DNA of 64,000 nt from Motiliproteus sp. MSK22-1 (lineage in GTDB: Bacteria > Pseudomonadota > Gammaproteobacteria > Pseudomonadales > Balneatricaceae): the NCBI RefSeq assembly GCF_001968815.1, contig NZ_MIEQ01000010.1:59967-123966 (forward strand), read 5' to 3'. How positions within the stretch are numbered: the stretch's first letter is position 1; each line of letters opens with the position of its first letter. Below the pieces are notes generated by a model. The model saw only the letters and a list, made by a program, of their open reading frames with translations. It was not told where the DNA came from and did no database searches. Shown here in pieces: positions 53,621 through 62,555 of this stretch. A program made the translations under genes and the position numbers.

Positions 53621-56035
53621 CTAAGCGGGTACCGGTTCCGTGGTTTCAGTATGTTCTGATAAAACGCTTTGATTGGATGATTTTTCTTGCTTTAAAGCTT
53701 CAACGGCCCAAAGAACCCGTTCAGGCGTTGCTGGAGCATCAATTGCGGGACTGACACGGTAGTCTGCAACACTGGCTATGGCATCCTTAATGGCACAAAA
53801 CACAGAGATACCTAACATAAATGGAGGTTCACCCACTGCCTTAGAGTGGAAAACAGTGTCTTCCTGGTTCTTGCGGTTTTCCACAAGCTGTGTTCTGAAA
53901 TCTATCGGCATATCTGCGATGGCTGGAATTTTATAGCCGGCAGGTCCGCTGGTCATCAACCGACCTTGCTTGTTCCAGACCAATTCTTCACTGGTAAGCC
54001 AGCCCGCACCCTGCACAAATGCACCTTCAATCTGGCCTATATCGATGGCGGGATTAAGGGAAGCCCCGACATCATGAAGAATGTCCGCTCGCAGAATTTT
54101 ATATTCGCCAGTCAGCGTATCAATGATGACTTCTGAACAGGCGGCACCATAAGCAAAATAGTAGAATGGCCGGCCACGGGCCTGGTCACGATCGTAATAA
54201 ATCTTGGGCGTTCGATAGAAGCCGGTGCTTGACAGCGATATCTGATGAAAATAAGCCAACTGAATAAATTCAGCAAAAGGCAGAATTTCATCACGAATCA
54301 ACACGTGGTTATTGCTGAAACTAACGTCTTCTTCAGTTACCTTAAAGTGGTTGGCAGCAAATTCCACTAGACGCTTTTTAATCGTTTGTGCTGCATTTTG
54401 AGCGGCCTTACCGTTAAGGTCTGCACCAGAAGAAGCGGCGGTTGGTGATGTGTTCGGTACCTTGTCAGTATTGGTTGCGGTGCACTGGATGGTATTTATA
54501 TCTACCTGAAACTCTTCAGCTACAATTTGGGCAACCTTAGTATTCAGCCCCTGACCCATTTCAGTACCACCATGATTCAGGTGAATACTACCGTCGGTAT
54601 AGATATGGATCAGTGCACCCGCCTGATTCAGGAAGGTTGCTGTGAAAGAGATGCCGAACTTAACCGGTGTTAGTGCTAAGCCTTTTTTCAGCACTGGACT
54701 GTTTCGGTTATAAGCACTGATCTCTTCTCTGCGCTGCTGATAATCACTACTGGTTTCCAGTTCGGCAATCATCTCCGGCAGCTGATTATCTTCCACGGTC
54801 TGGTAATAATGCGTGATGTTGCGACCCTCTTCACCGTAAAGGTTTGCTTTACGGACTTCCAACGGATCTTTTCCAAGACGACGGGCAATATCATCAAGAA
54901 TAATCTCCGGGGTTATCAGACCCTGAGGCCCACCAAAACCACGATAGGCGGTATTAGAGGCAAGGTTGGTCTTGCAACGAATTCCTGTGACGGTTGCATC
55001 GCCTAAATAATAACCGTTATCTGAGTGGAACATCGCCCTGTCGACGATCGAATTGGATAGGTCAGGGGAATAGCCGCAGTTTCCTGCGAGTTTCATTTCC
55101 ACACCGGTGAGACGACCCTCATCATCAAACCCGACATCATAGCTGTTGAAGAAGGGATGACGTTTTCCTGTCATCATCATATCTTCCATCCGAGGCAGGC
55201 GCATTTTGGTCGGACGACCTGTCAGTTTGGCGATTACAGCAGAAATACAAGCAGGACCCGCTGCCTGGGTTTCTTTACCTCCAAAGCCGCCGCCCATGCG
55301 GCGCATATCAATAACAACTTTGTTAAAGGGTACTCCGAGAACCTCCGCTACCAGTTTTTGAACTTCGGTGGGATTTTGGGTAGAGGTGTAAACAATCATG
55401 CCACCGTCTTCAGTGGGTACAACAGAGGAAATCTGAGTCTCCAGATAAAAGTGTTCTTGACCACCAATATGCACAGAGCCTTGAGCGCGGTGCTTGGCAT
55501 TGAGCAGAGCTGTTTCTGAATCGCCCCGTTTATGGGTATGGCTTTCACTAACGTAGTTGCCTTTTTCCAAGGCTTCTTCGACCGTCAGTACCGGGGTTAG
55601 ATCTTCATATTCAACAATTGCAGCCATGGCTGCTTTACGAGCTGTTTCCTGATCATCGGCTGCAACGGCAAGTACCGGCTGGCCGACAAATTCAACTAAA
55701 CCGTCGGCCAGCAGCGGATCGCCGGGAAGGACTGCCCCAATATCCAATTGTCCCGGAACATCCTGAGCGGTAATTGCAATAGCAACGCCAGAAAATTCGT
55801 AGCAAGGACTGACATCCAGTTTAGTGATCCTGGCATGGGCTCGTTCAGACATGCGAGCATATACATGAAGTTGGTTGGGGAATTCCAACCGGTCATCAAT
55901 ATAGACTGCTTCGCCGCTGACCTGTTTAGCAGCACTTTCATGTTTGACGCTGCGTCCCACACCCGTTTTCAGATCCTGCTTAGCTAATTCCAGCATTTCT
56001 TCAGGGGTCATTTTGTTCGTATTGTGATTAGACAT
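53621..56035 (-). CDS. xdhB: xanthine dehydrogenase, molybdopterin-binding subunit
   Basis: 804 residues. The a/b hammerhead domain is at about 30-145 (GEAVYIDDRLEFPNQLHVYA). The molybdopterin-binding region has RRMGGGFGGKETQ and NTAYRGFGGPQG with the substrate-binding Arg. The likely catalytic Glu is in the VGEPPFMLG neighbourhood near the C-terminus. It oxidises hypoxanthine and xanthine to urate. The start overlaps the end of xdhA by 8 nt. The C-terminal about 25 residues are polar and not conserved. Confidence 0.95.
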   Translation of the reverse strand: MSNHNTNKMTPEEMLELAKQDLKTGVGRSVKHESAAKQVSGEAVYIDDRLEFPNQLHVYARMSERAHARITKLDVSPCYEFSGVAIAITAQDVPGQLDIGAVLPGDPLLADGLVEFVGQPVLAVAADDQETARKAAMAAIVEYEDLTPVLTVEEALEKGNYVSESHTHKRGDSETALLNAKHRAQGSVHIGGQEHFYLETQISSVVPTEDGGMIVYTSTQNPTEVQKLVAEVLGVPFNKVVIDMRRMGGGFGGKETQAAGPACISAVIAKLTGRPTKMRLPRMEDMMMTGKRHPFFNSYDVGFDDEGRLTGVEMKLAGNCGYSPDLSNSIVDRAMFHSDNGYYLGDATVTGIRCKTNLASNTAYRGFGGPQGLITPEIILDDIARRLGKDPLEVRKANLYGEEGRNITHYYQTVEDNQLPEMIAELETSSDYQQRREEISAYNRNSPVLKKGLALTPVKFGISFTATFLNQAGALIHIYTDGSIHLNHGGTEMGQGLNTKVAQIVAEEFQVDINTIQCTATNTDKVPNTSPTAASSGADLNGKAAQNAAQTIKKRLVEFAANHFKVTEEDVSFSNNHVLIRDEILPFAEFIQLAYFHQISLSSTGFYRTPKIYYDRDQARGRPFYYFAYGAACSEVIIDTLTGEYKILRADILHDVGASLNPAIDIGQIEGAFVQGAGWLTSEELVWNKQGRLMTSGPAGYKIPAIADMPIDFRTQLVENRKNQEDTVFHSKAVGEPPFMLGISVFCAIKDAIASVADYRVSPAIDAPATPERVLWAVEALKQEKSSNQSVLSEHTETTEPVPA

Positions 56036-57503
56036 AAGCAGTTACCCGTGTTTCTACTTCTGGCGACTCGATCTCGATAAAGTAGCGGCGCAATAGGTTT
56101 TGAGCAGTAAGCATTCGATATTCTTTAGTGGCGCGGAAATCATCGATAGGAGCAAAATCCTCTTTTAATGCAGCGACGGCCTGCTCCAGCGTTTTTTGAT
56201 TCCATTCCTTGCCAATTAATGCCTGTTCGCAGAGATTTGCTCGCTTGGGTATTGCGGCCATGCCGCCAAATGCAATAATGGCGTCCTTTACCTGACCTTG
56301 CTTAATGGTGATGTTAAAACAGGCTAAGACTGCTGAGATATCGTCATCCAGTCGCTTGGATATCTTGTAGCTGCGGAATTCACCATTTTGAGCAGCACGA
56401 GGCAGAATAACCTTTTCTATAAACTCAGATTCCTGCTGGGCTGTGACTTTGTAATCGATAAAATAGTCTTCTAATTTTAACGTTCGGGTCTCGGTACCTT
56501 TACGGAGTACTATCTGAGCACCTAGGGCAATAAGGGCTGGTGGGGAATCGCCAATGGGAGAAGCATTGCCGATATTGCCTCCTAGCGTTCCCTGATTGCG
56601 GATTTGTAATGAAGCAAAACGGTGTAACAATTCTCCAAAATCGGGATAATCTCCACAGAGTGATTCGTAACAGCGGGTGAGAGAAGCGGCTGCCCCCAGC
56701 TCAATTTGTTTGCTGTCCACATTGATCTGTTTTAATTCATCAATGTCACCTAGGTAGATCAAGATCTCTAACTCACGGTGCATCTGTGTTACTTCCAGAG
56801 CAAGGTCAGTTCCTCCAGCAAGCAGGCGAGCGTGTGGATACTGTACATAAAGGTCTGCAAGTTCATCAATATTGCGAGGATTAAAGCTGGATTTGTTACC
56901 TTGATTCAGGCTCGCTGATTCGTTTATTTGGTACTCGCGAATTCGCTGTAAATCGGTAATGGTCTTTTGTTCATCACGATCAAACTTATCTGATGCTGCA
57001 TCTGAATACAGGCTGTCATCAAACATCGCATTTGCAGCGTCGATAATTGGACGATACCCGGTACAGCGGCAAAGATTTCCAGCCAAGGCCTCTTGTATAT
57101 CTTCTTTTTCCGGAGTGCCAATATTTTTGCCTAAAGCGAACATCGACATGACAAACCCTGGCGTGCAGAACCCGCATTGGGAGCCGTGACAATCGACCAT
57201 CGATTGTTGGGCAGGGTGCAGTTTGTTTTGATGTTTCAGGTCTTCAACCGTTATCAGTTGCTTTCCCTGTAAAGCTGAGACAAAAGTAAGGCAAGAGTTA
57301 ATGCTTTTGTATTCAAGCGTCGGCGTTGGTGAGCTTTCCTTCAGCTCCGCCAATACAACTGTGCAGGCACCACAATCACCTGAGGCACAGCCTTCTTTGG
57401 TGCCAGGTTTTGCTGCGTGATTACGCAGGTAGTTGAGCACTGTCATATTGGGGTCGATGTCTTGCTCTTCCTTTAGCTCACGATTGAGTAGGAACCTGAT
57501 CAA
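56028..57503 (-). CDS. xdhA: xanthine dehydrogenase, FeS/FAD subunit
   Basis: 491 residues. The first [2Fe-2S] site is EGCASGDCGACTVV (Cys39, 44, 47, with another near 70). The second is the helical domain with CHGSQCGFCTPGF and LCRCTGYRPI. An FAD-binding domain covers about 200-370 (ARLLAGGTDLALEV, GGNIGNASPIGDSPP), with a CO-dehydrogenase flavoprotein C-terminal domain at about 380-490. It passes electrons to NAD. It starts at TTG 57503; an exact AGGAGG 7 nt upstream decides this start. The regulon palindrome 57546-57557 lies 43 nt upstream. Confidence 0.95.
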   Translation of the reverse strand: MIRFLLNRELKEEQDIDPNMTVLNYLRNHAAKPGTKEGCASGDCGACTVVLAELKESSPTPTLEYKSINSCLTFVSALQGKQLITVEDLKHQNKLHPAQQSMVDCHGSQCGFCTPGFVMSMFALGKNIGTPEKEDIQEALAGNLCRCTGYRPIIDAANAMFDDSLYSDAASDKFDRDEQKTITDLQRIREYQINESASLNQGNKSSFNPRNIDELADLYVQYPHARLLAGGTDLALEVTQMHRELEILIYLGDIDELKQINVDSKQIELGAAASLTRCYESLCGDYPDFGELLHRFASLQIRNQGTLGGNIGNASPIGDSPPALIALGAQIVLRKGTETRTLKLEDYFIDYKVTAQQESEFIEKVILPRAAQNGEFRSYKISKRLDDDISAVLACFNITIKQGQVKDAIIAFGGMAAIPKRANLCEQALIGKEWNQKTLEQAVAALKEDFAPIDDFRATKEYRMLTAQNLLRRYFIEIESPEVETRVTAYV

Positions 57504-57843
57504 GGGAAGACCTCCTTTCTGGCTTTGTATTTATTTTAGTAAAAAATCGTATACAGTAGATTAAAATAAAACTAGACCCAAAAGTCAACAAAAGCTGACT
57601 AAAGAGTCAGAAAATATTTATTTCAGGGATATCTTGCATAACAAGAGAGACCGTAAAAATGATTAGCAGTGCCCTGATTCTGTTCTCTTTTGCGTCAGAT
57701 ATTTTTACATCCAAAGTTGTGTGGCGAATATTGTTGCGAAGTAACTTGTTGATAAGCTGGCTCTAATTTCCAATGGTATGGAATATGCTGGCAGCTATAT
57801 AATTGCTGAGTCTTTCATAGATAAAGGAGTAGAAGGGATCAAT
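57504..57843. other. xdh promoter region and leader of the small hydrophobic gene
   Basis: It contains the xdhA ribosome binding site, palindrome site 7 and AT-rich promoter sequence. An in-frame extension of the next gene to ATG 57778 is open but has a weaker start. Confidence 0.5.
57546..57557. promoter_or_regulatory. purine-regulon palindrome, site 7 (xdhABC-guaD operon)
   Basis: ATCGTATACAGT keeps the central CGTATACAG-like core and differs from the perfect site at two positions. Confidence 0.6.
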
Positions 57844-58167
57844 ATGCCGATTCATTCAGCTCAAGGACTATTGGCTGCTATTTTCTTGCTGATCGCATTT
57901 TCAGTGTTGCTTCAGGCAAGTATTTCTTTAACTGCTTCCACCGCGAACCAGAATCATATTGGCATTTCCCTGTTGAATTCTGGGCAGGCTGTCTATGTAT
58001 ATGCTCCTCTGGTGGGGCGCTCTGTGAAATTATCCCTGCAATTGAGCAATTTTTTACCAAACAGTTATCCGTTTAGTAACTATTTGTCTAGTACATATCC
58101 GTTAAACAACTATCCGTTGACAATCAGGCTGATTCTAAGAAGTGGTTTTATCTGTCTCTGTAGATGA
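57844..58167 (+). CDS. small hydrophobic protein with Asn-Tyr-Pro repeats, unknown
   Basis: 107 residues from ATG 57844 (AAGGG 6 nt upstream); the ORF could begin at 57778. A hydrophobic segment at about 8-26 may be a signal anchor. Residues about 68-94 contain an irregular repeat built on S/N-x-YP-x-S/N-N-Y-x (NSYPF SNYLS STYPL NNYPL), which at DNA level repeats roughly every 18 nt. The C-terminus is short with two Cys. Coding reality is uncertain. No family is recognised. Confidence 0.4.
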   Translation: MPIHSAQGLLAAIFLLIAFSVLLQASISLTASTANQNHIGISLLNSGQAVYVYAPLVGRSVKLSLQLSNFLPNSYPFSNYLSSTYPLNNYPLTIRLILRSGFICLCR

Positions 58168-58239
58168 TCATTTCAATGAAAGGGAAGGCGCATACAGACG
58201 GGCTAGTTGATTCAGTAACGACTCCTGAGGAGGTCCTTC

Positions 58240-58551
58240 ATGATCGTTCAGTCTTTGGTAGAAACCATTAAGTTCTGTCGCGCCGTTGGAGATCCATATG
58301 ATAGCCAGTGTACAGTTCAATGGCTGTCTCCCAGTACCGTGAATATTTGTAATTTGTCAGGTTCTTTCACTCGTGAGATGAGAAGGCAGTTGGAAAGTTA
58401 TCTAGTTGGCGCAGGCGTCACTAAGGCTATTTATGTAAGGTGTCGGAATGGAGTTTGGAGTGAGTACGAAATAAATGCATCGCCAGAGGCTGATAAATCT
58501 GTGCCAGAAGCTGAGCACATGCCTCCGGCAGAGTTTGATTTGACTGGTTAG
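58240..58551 (+). CDS. hypothetical protein, 103 aa
   Basis: A soluble protein of 103 residues. GAGGAGGTCCTTC gives a strong AGGAGG 6 nt before the ATG. The first 75 residues are compact and mixed alpha/beta (SPSTVNICNLSGSFTREMRR, then YLVGAGVTKAIYVRCR). The tail is acidic and Pro-rich (SVPEAEHMPPAEF). It is a single gene, convergent with the HD-GYP gene. No family is recognised. Confidence 0.7.
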   Translation: MIVQSLVETIKFCRAVGDPYDSQCTVQWLSPSTVNICNLSGSFTREMRRQLESYLVGAGVTKAIYVRCRNGVWSEYEINASPEADKSVPEAEHMPPAEFDLTG

Positions 58552-58609
58552 GGTTCTGCAGCCTCTAGAACTCTATACTTCTACTAGGGGTTTTGTCCTG
58601 TGGCGATGA

Positions 58610-59824
58610 CTATTTTTCCAGCCACAGGTTTTCCAGGTTACGAAAACCCCATTTCTGAGGGTCTTCAACACTTATAATGCGATCCTGGCATCGGGGAGAG
58701 TTTAGGTCTACTGTTTTTGCTGGTATCTGCTCCTTGGATTTTGCCGAGTAAAAAGTGCGTACTCTGGGAGTTAGCAGAGAACCGTTGCCTTTCTCAAGTA
58801 CCACGCCCAGTTTTTCTGATTCGAGCCTGACCAGGGAGCCTACTGGATAAATTCCGATACTTTTAACAAAAGCTTTAAACATATGCTCGTCGAAGTGGCC
58901 TTTCCAGGATGCCATGCGTTTTACAGAAACAGCCGGGTCCCAGCCGGACTTGTAGGGGCGGTCTGAAGTGATGGCATCGTAAACATCGCAGATTGCACTC
59001 ATGCGGGAAAGCGGTGAAATGGCTTCACCACTCAAGCCTTTGGGATAGCCGCTACCATCTACTTTTTCATGATGATGCAGGATAATATCGAGAGTTGCTT
59101 CACTGTTAGTACCCGCCTCAAGAAGTAAGTCATAGCCTTTTTGAGGGTGGGTTTTCATAATACGGAATTCATTGTCGGTCAGCTTGCCTGGTTTGTTCAG
59201 AACGTCGAGGGGCATTAAGCCTTTACCCAGGTCGTGCATGAGGCCACCAATTCCGGCCTCGTTTGTTTGCTCTTCATCTAATTCCAGTTCTTGGGCTAAT
59301 GCTACCATCAGTGCGCAAACGGCCACGGAGTGCATATAGGTATAGTCATCTCGTGTTTTTAGTCTCGCAATACTAATTAATGCTTCTCTGTTGCGCATGA
59401 CAGAAGAGGATATTTCATCGACTAATGGGCGAGCTCTTTCGGCACTAATGGCTTTGCCCATTCTGGCTTCCTGAAACATGGATTCGACAGCTTCCCGCGA
59501 CTGATCACATATAAGCTTTGCTCGAGCTCGTTCAGCCGACAAACTCGTTGGTTTGTTTAAGGTTGATTTGGTCTCTGTTGGTTTGGGCTCAGAGGGGGGA
59601 GGGGGTGTTTGGGGGTCAGGCTTTTCAGGGATATTCTCTACATCCAAACCTTTTGAAGTATCAATCAGAATTTGCTCAACACCACTATCAAGGATTTTCT
59701 TGATGTCTTTGGGATTTGTCAAAAGAAACGATTTACGCCAGAAAGGGTGTTTGACCCAGGGGCCATATAATTTTTCCAGATGCATTCCGCATCGGAGCTG
59801 GTGAGGCTGTACTTTCTTAAGCAT
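58610..59824 (-). CDS. HD-GYP domain c-di-GMP phosphodiesterase
   Basis: 404 residues. An N-terminal DUF3391 domain (about 1-60, GMHLEKLYGPWVKHPFWRKS) and a Pro-rich linker (KPDPQTPPPPSEPKP) come first. The HD-GYP domain (about 140-320) has the HD pair in LMHDLGKGLMPLDVL and the GYP signature in HHEKVDGSGYPKGLSG. Metal-binding His residues are retained, so it should hydrolyse c-di-GMP to GMP or pGpG. A C-terminal domain of about 80 residues follows. It is monocistronic. Confidence 0.92.
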   Translation of the reverse strand: MLKKVQPHQLRCGMHLEKLYGPWVKHPFWRKSFLLTNPKDIKKILDSGVEQILIDTSKGLDVENIPEKPDPQTPPPPSEPKPTETKSTLNKPTSLSAERARAKLICDQSREAVESMFQEARMGKAISAERARPLVDEISSSVMRNREALISIARLKTRDDYTYMHSVAVCALMVALAQELELDEEQTNEAGIGGLMHDLGKGLMPLDVLNKPGKLTDNEFRIMKTHPQKGYDLLLEAGTNSEATLDIILHHHEKVDGSGYPKGLSGEAISPLSRMSAICDVYDAITSDRPYKSGWDPAVSVKRMASWKGHFDEHMFKAFVKSIGIYPVGSLVRLESEKLGVVLEKGNGSLLTPRVRTFYSAKSKEQIPAKTVDLNSPRCQDRIISVEDPQKWGFRNLENLWLEK

Positions 59825-60106
59825 TCTTTTTTAACCCTGTCGCATCGTAGTTAAGAGAATACCCGTCCTTGTATGAAATATCGATAATGCTGTTTGTCAA
59901 TTTTCCTGTTTATGAAACCTGTTGCAAAGTACACTGGTGGATTGGGTTATCTGGTGCTATTTCAGTCAAGCTAACCCGTTTATTGAGTGGATGAAATTGT
60001 AAGCTGCTTGCTAGCGATTGGAGAATGAGGAAAGTATGATCGCGGTATTCTACGCACTCCGTTCAAATTGGTTTCTCGTTTTCCCCTATCAGTCAATTGA
60101 GGTTTT

Positions 60107-61000
60107 ATGGTGGTGTCCACTTCTACTGCTCTAACCATTGATCATAGCAAAGGAATCAAACTGGCGGCGGCTGGTGTTCTTGTGCTTAGTTTTGATGCAT
60201 TACTGATAAGGCTTGCCGGTGTAGATCCCTGGGATGTTACGTTTTGGCGTGGAGCACTGATGGCTCTGTCTATGCTTGCAATCATGATGGCTGGAGGAAA
60301 GCATAATTATCTTGGACAACTGCGTCCTTATTGGAAAGGGATGTTGCTGATTGCATTCATATATGGGATCAACGGGACGTTATTTGTGCTTTCTATCTCT
60401 CATACCAGTACCGCAAATACGGTGGTCATTCTTAGTAGCAGCTCATTTTTTGCAGCATTCTTCTCCTGGCTGTTTTTACGTGAGCGGGTTGATACGCGTA
60501 CCTGGGCTGCAATTGGCGTATCGGTGGCTGGTGTGGTGACTGTATTTTCCGGCTCATTCGGACTGGAAAACTGGGTTGGTGACCTGCTTGCGCTGCTATT
60601 GGCTTTATCCATGGGGCTTGTGCTGACGCTGATGAGGCGTTATCCCGAAGTACCTCGAACACCAATGGTTGCCATCAGCGGGTTGGTCATGATGGTGATA
60701 GCGATTCCTTTTAGCGCACCTTTTGAATTAGCCCAAAGCAACTATTTTTGGTTGGCCGTAATGGGGTTGGTTCAAATTCCTTTAGCATCTGTGTTGATTA
60801 TGAGCGCAACCCGCTATTTATCCTCTCCTGAGGTTAGTCTTTTTTTACTGATCGAGACGGTATTTGGTCCGATTTGGGTATGGCTGGTACTTAGTGAACA
60901 GGTTCCACCAATGACTTTAGTCGGAGGAACTGCAATTCTTGGAGCTATCGTTGTGCATTCCTGGCTGTCGCTTCGTAACGCGAAGGAGCGGAGTCGTTGA
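60107..61000 (+). CDS. DMT superfamily EamA-type transporter
   Basis: 297 residues with ten predicted transmembrane segments in two EamA repeats (about 15-145 and 160-295). Typical elements are DPWDVTFWRGALMALSM, HTSTANTVVILSSSSFFAAFF and FLLIETVFGPIWVWLVLSEQ. It is probably an exporter of metabolites; the substrate cannot be inferred. GAGGTTTT precedes the ATG. It is a single gene, convergent with the DnaJ-related gene. Confidence 0.88.
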   Translation: MVVSTSTALTIDHSKGIKLAAAGVLVLSFDALLIRLAGVDPWDVTFWRGALMALSMLAIMMAGGKHNYLGQLRPYWKGMLLIAFIYGINGTLFVLSISHTSTANTVVILSSSSFFAAFFSWLFLRERVDTRTWAAIGVSVAGVVTVFSGSFGLENWVGDLLALLLALSMGLVLTLMRRYPEVPRTPMVAISGLVMMVIAIPFSAPFELAQSNYFWLAVMGLVQIPLASVLIMSATRYLSSPEVSLFLLIETVFGPIWVWLVLSEQVPPMTLVGGTAILGAIVVHSWLSLRNAKERSR

Positions 61001-61157
61001 GCAAGTACGCTGGGAAAACCCAGCAACACCATAAGGTCTCCGGAGGCTCGAGCGGCGATCAGAATAACCAGTAGTTGAAATATGAGAGTAGATGCTTCCA
61101 TGCTGTTGCTTAAGATTCCTTTATAAGCCTTTTGGATTCTGAAAATAGCTGTGTACT

Positions 61158-61742
61158 TTATTTCTCATGGCAACAAGCCAGCAACTCATATGCCTCTCGT
61201 ATTTCTTTAAAGCGTTCAGGATCGCCTCCCCGATCGGGGTGATGCTTGCCAGCGAGATGGCGATAAGCGCGCCGAATCTCTTGCCAGCCACTTTTTGGAG
61301 AAAGCTCAAGAACTGTCAGTGCCGCATAACGTCGGTCTTCAGAAAAATAGCGCTTCCAGAAGCTGTCGAGCAGGGATTTGACCTCAGACTCGCCGTTTTT
61401 TTCGAACTGACTCCAATCAAGGTAATAATCCCTGAGAGGTTGCTCACTGGAGGTTCCCGGTAAGCTGTTGGCTGATTTGTCGGCTATGGGTTCAAGGTAA
61501 ATATCCAAGGCCGATATTTGCAATCTGAGACCTTCTTCCCAGAATAGCTCCTGTAACTGATAGAGTGCATTCATTGTCAGAAAGTGCTTACGAAAAAGCT
61601 GCAAATCGTTGGACATTTGATCAGAACAAGAGAAGCTGAAACCTGATTGTTCAATCATCCTGATCAGCGCATATTCGCTTACGCTGGCAGAAGCACCCCT
61701 CAAAATAGGGATCAACGCTGCGGTTAAAGGATTAATTGGCAT
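61158..61742 (-). CDS. DnaJ-related protein with C-terminal J domain
   Basis: 194 residues. An N-terminal DNAJ-related domain (about 1-125) is helical. The C-terminal J domain (about 138-190) contains LELSPKSGWQEIRRAYRHLA, the HPD motif in KHHPDRGGDPERF, and EIREAYELL. The HPD should stimulate a DnaK-type chaperone. There is no Gly/Phe-rich or zinc region. This architecture is common in gammaproteobacteria with unknown clients. Confidence 0.87.
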   Translation of the reverse strand: MPINPLTAALIPILRGASASVSEYALIRMIEQSGFSFSCSDQMSNDLQLFRKHFLTMNALYQLQELFWEEGLRLQISALDIYLEPIADKSANSLPGTSSEQPLRDYYLDWSQFEKNGESEVKSLLDSFWKRYFSEDRRYAALTVLELSPKSGWQEIRRAYRHLAGKHHPDRGGDPERFKEIREAYELLACCHEK

Positions 61743-61956
61743 ATGTTCTGGTTTAGTACCTTTTCAAATTCATGATGATTTTCTGATGTCGGGCTTCAAC
61801 TTTTCAACTATATGGAGTATAAGAAGTCCCTCGCGAATCCTAACTTTGAGTTTAGGCCATCTGTTTTTTTATCTTAACGACTTGAGAATCATTCAGTTTG
61901 ATTTTTAATTTCCTTGTCTATACTGAAATTTCGCATAAATGTGAAGGGAGCGAGGG

Positions 61957-62211
61957 ATGAGTTACCTTAACGGTGGAGAGAAGGACCCCATCCGAAAGAC
62001 TGATTGTCACAACCTTGAGACTTTTAGCAATAGATTGTTGCGATTACATGAAGAAGGGTTTGTTAATGCCAGTCATCATGTGCCTGGTATTCTGAGATCC
62101 AATGAATATATTATTTGTACCCGAAAGCATTGTAAAAAGTGCTCGAATACGACTGGACTCAGCATTCTTTGGCGTACAAGAGTTGGATCTGGCTACCTAA
62201 AATCCAAATAA
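61957..62211 (+). CDS. hypothetical protein, 84 aa
   Basis: An 84-residue basic ORF with a Cys/His-rich centre (CTRKHCKKC, C-x4-C-x2-C) that might bind a metal. GGGAGCGAGGG precedes the ATG at good spacing. No family is recognised. It is flanked by gaps of over 200 nt on both sides. Confidence 0.5.
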   Translation: MSYLNGGEKDPIRKTDCHNLETFSNRLLRLHEEGFVNASHHVPGILRSNEYIICTRKHCKKCSNTTGLSILWRTRVGSGYLKSK

Positions 62212-62555
62212 CCCTTGCGTGGCGGAAGATCTTCGAATTTTGTGAGTCCAGTGTTGGACTCAGGCCATAATCGTAGCAACCTCCCTGTATTACGCTTTAT
62301 ATTGATACGCGGAGACCTCACCTTGTTCTGACATGGTTACCAATAACTTCCACTGGGTCTTTCTGGCATAGTGCATATCCAGGATGTAACAGTTGAGCCC
62401 GTCTTCTTCCATCATCTCTGAGGTATTTTGGTCAACTCTAGCGAATTGTCTTAGATCAAATGAACAGCTGTTTGAATCCGCTTATAATCCCTCTCATATT
62501 AGTAACGTCTAAGTGATTTTTTTAACCCAGCCGAGTTATTGGGGGAGTAGGGCAA
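62212..62555. other. intergenic region with a possible small minus-strand ORF
   Basis: A 41-codon minus-strand frame (62290-62415) looks protein-like but lacks a ribosome binding site. The promoter for the diguanylate cyclase is presumably near 62480-62540. Confidence 0.4.
62290..62415 (-). CDS. possible small protein or gene remnant, 41 aa
   Basis: The frame starts MMEEDGLNCYILDMHY and ends EQGEVSAYQYKA. It stays open about 20 codons upstream without a start codon, which fits a 3' remnant of a decayed gene better than a functional small protein. There is no ribosome binding site. Confidence 0.25.
   Translation of the reverse strand: MMEEDGLNCYILDMHYARKTQWKLLVTMSEQGEVSAYQYKA

Noticed and set aside
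58063..58130. CRISPR-like short repeat
   Set aside because: The repeated units are irregular, about 18 nt, without distinct spacers, and lie within an open frame. No cas genes are present anywhere in the window.
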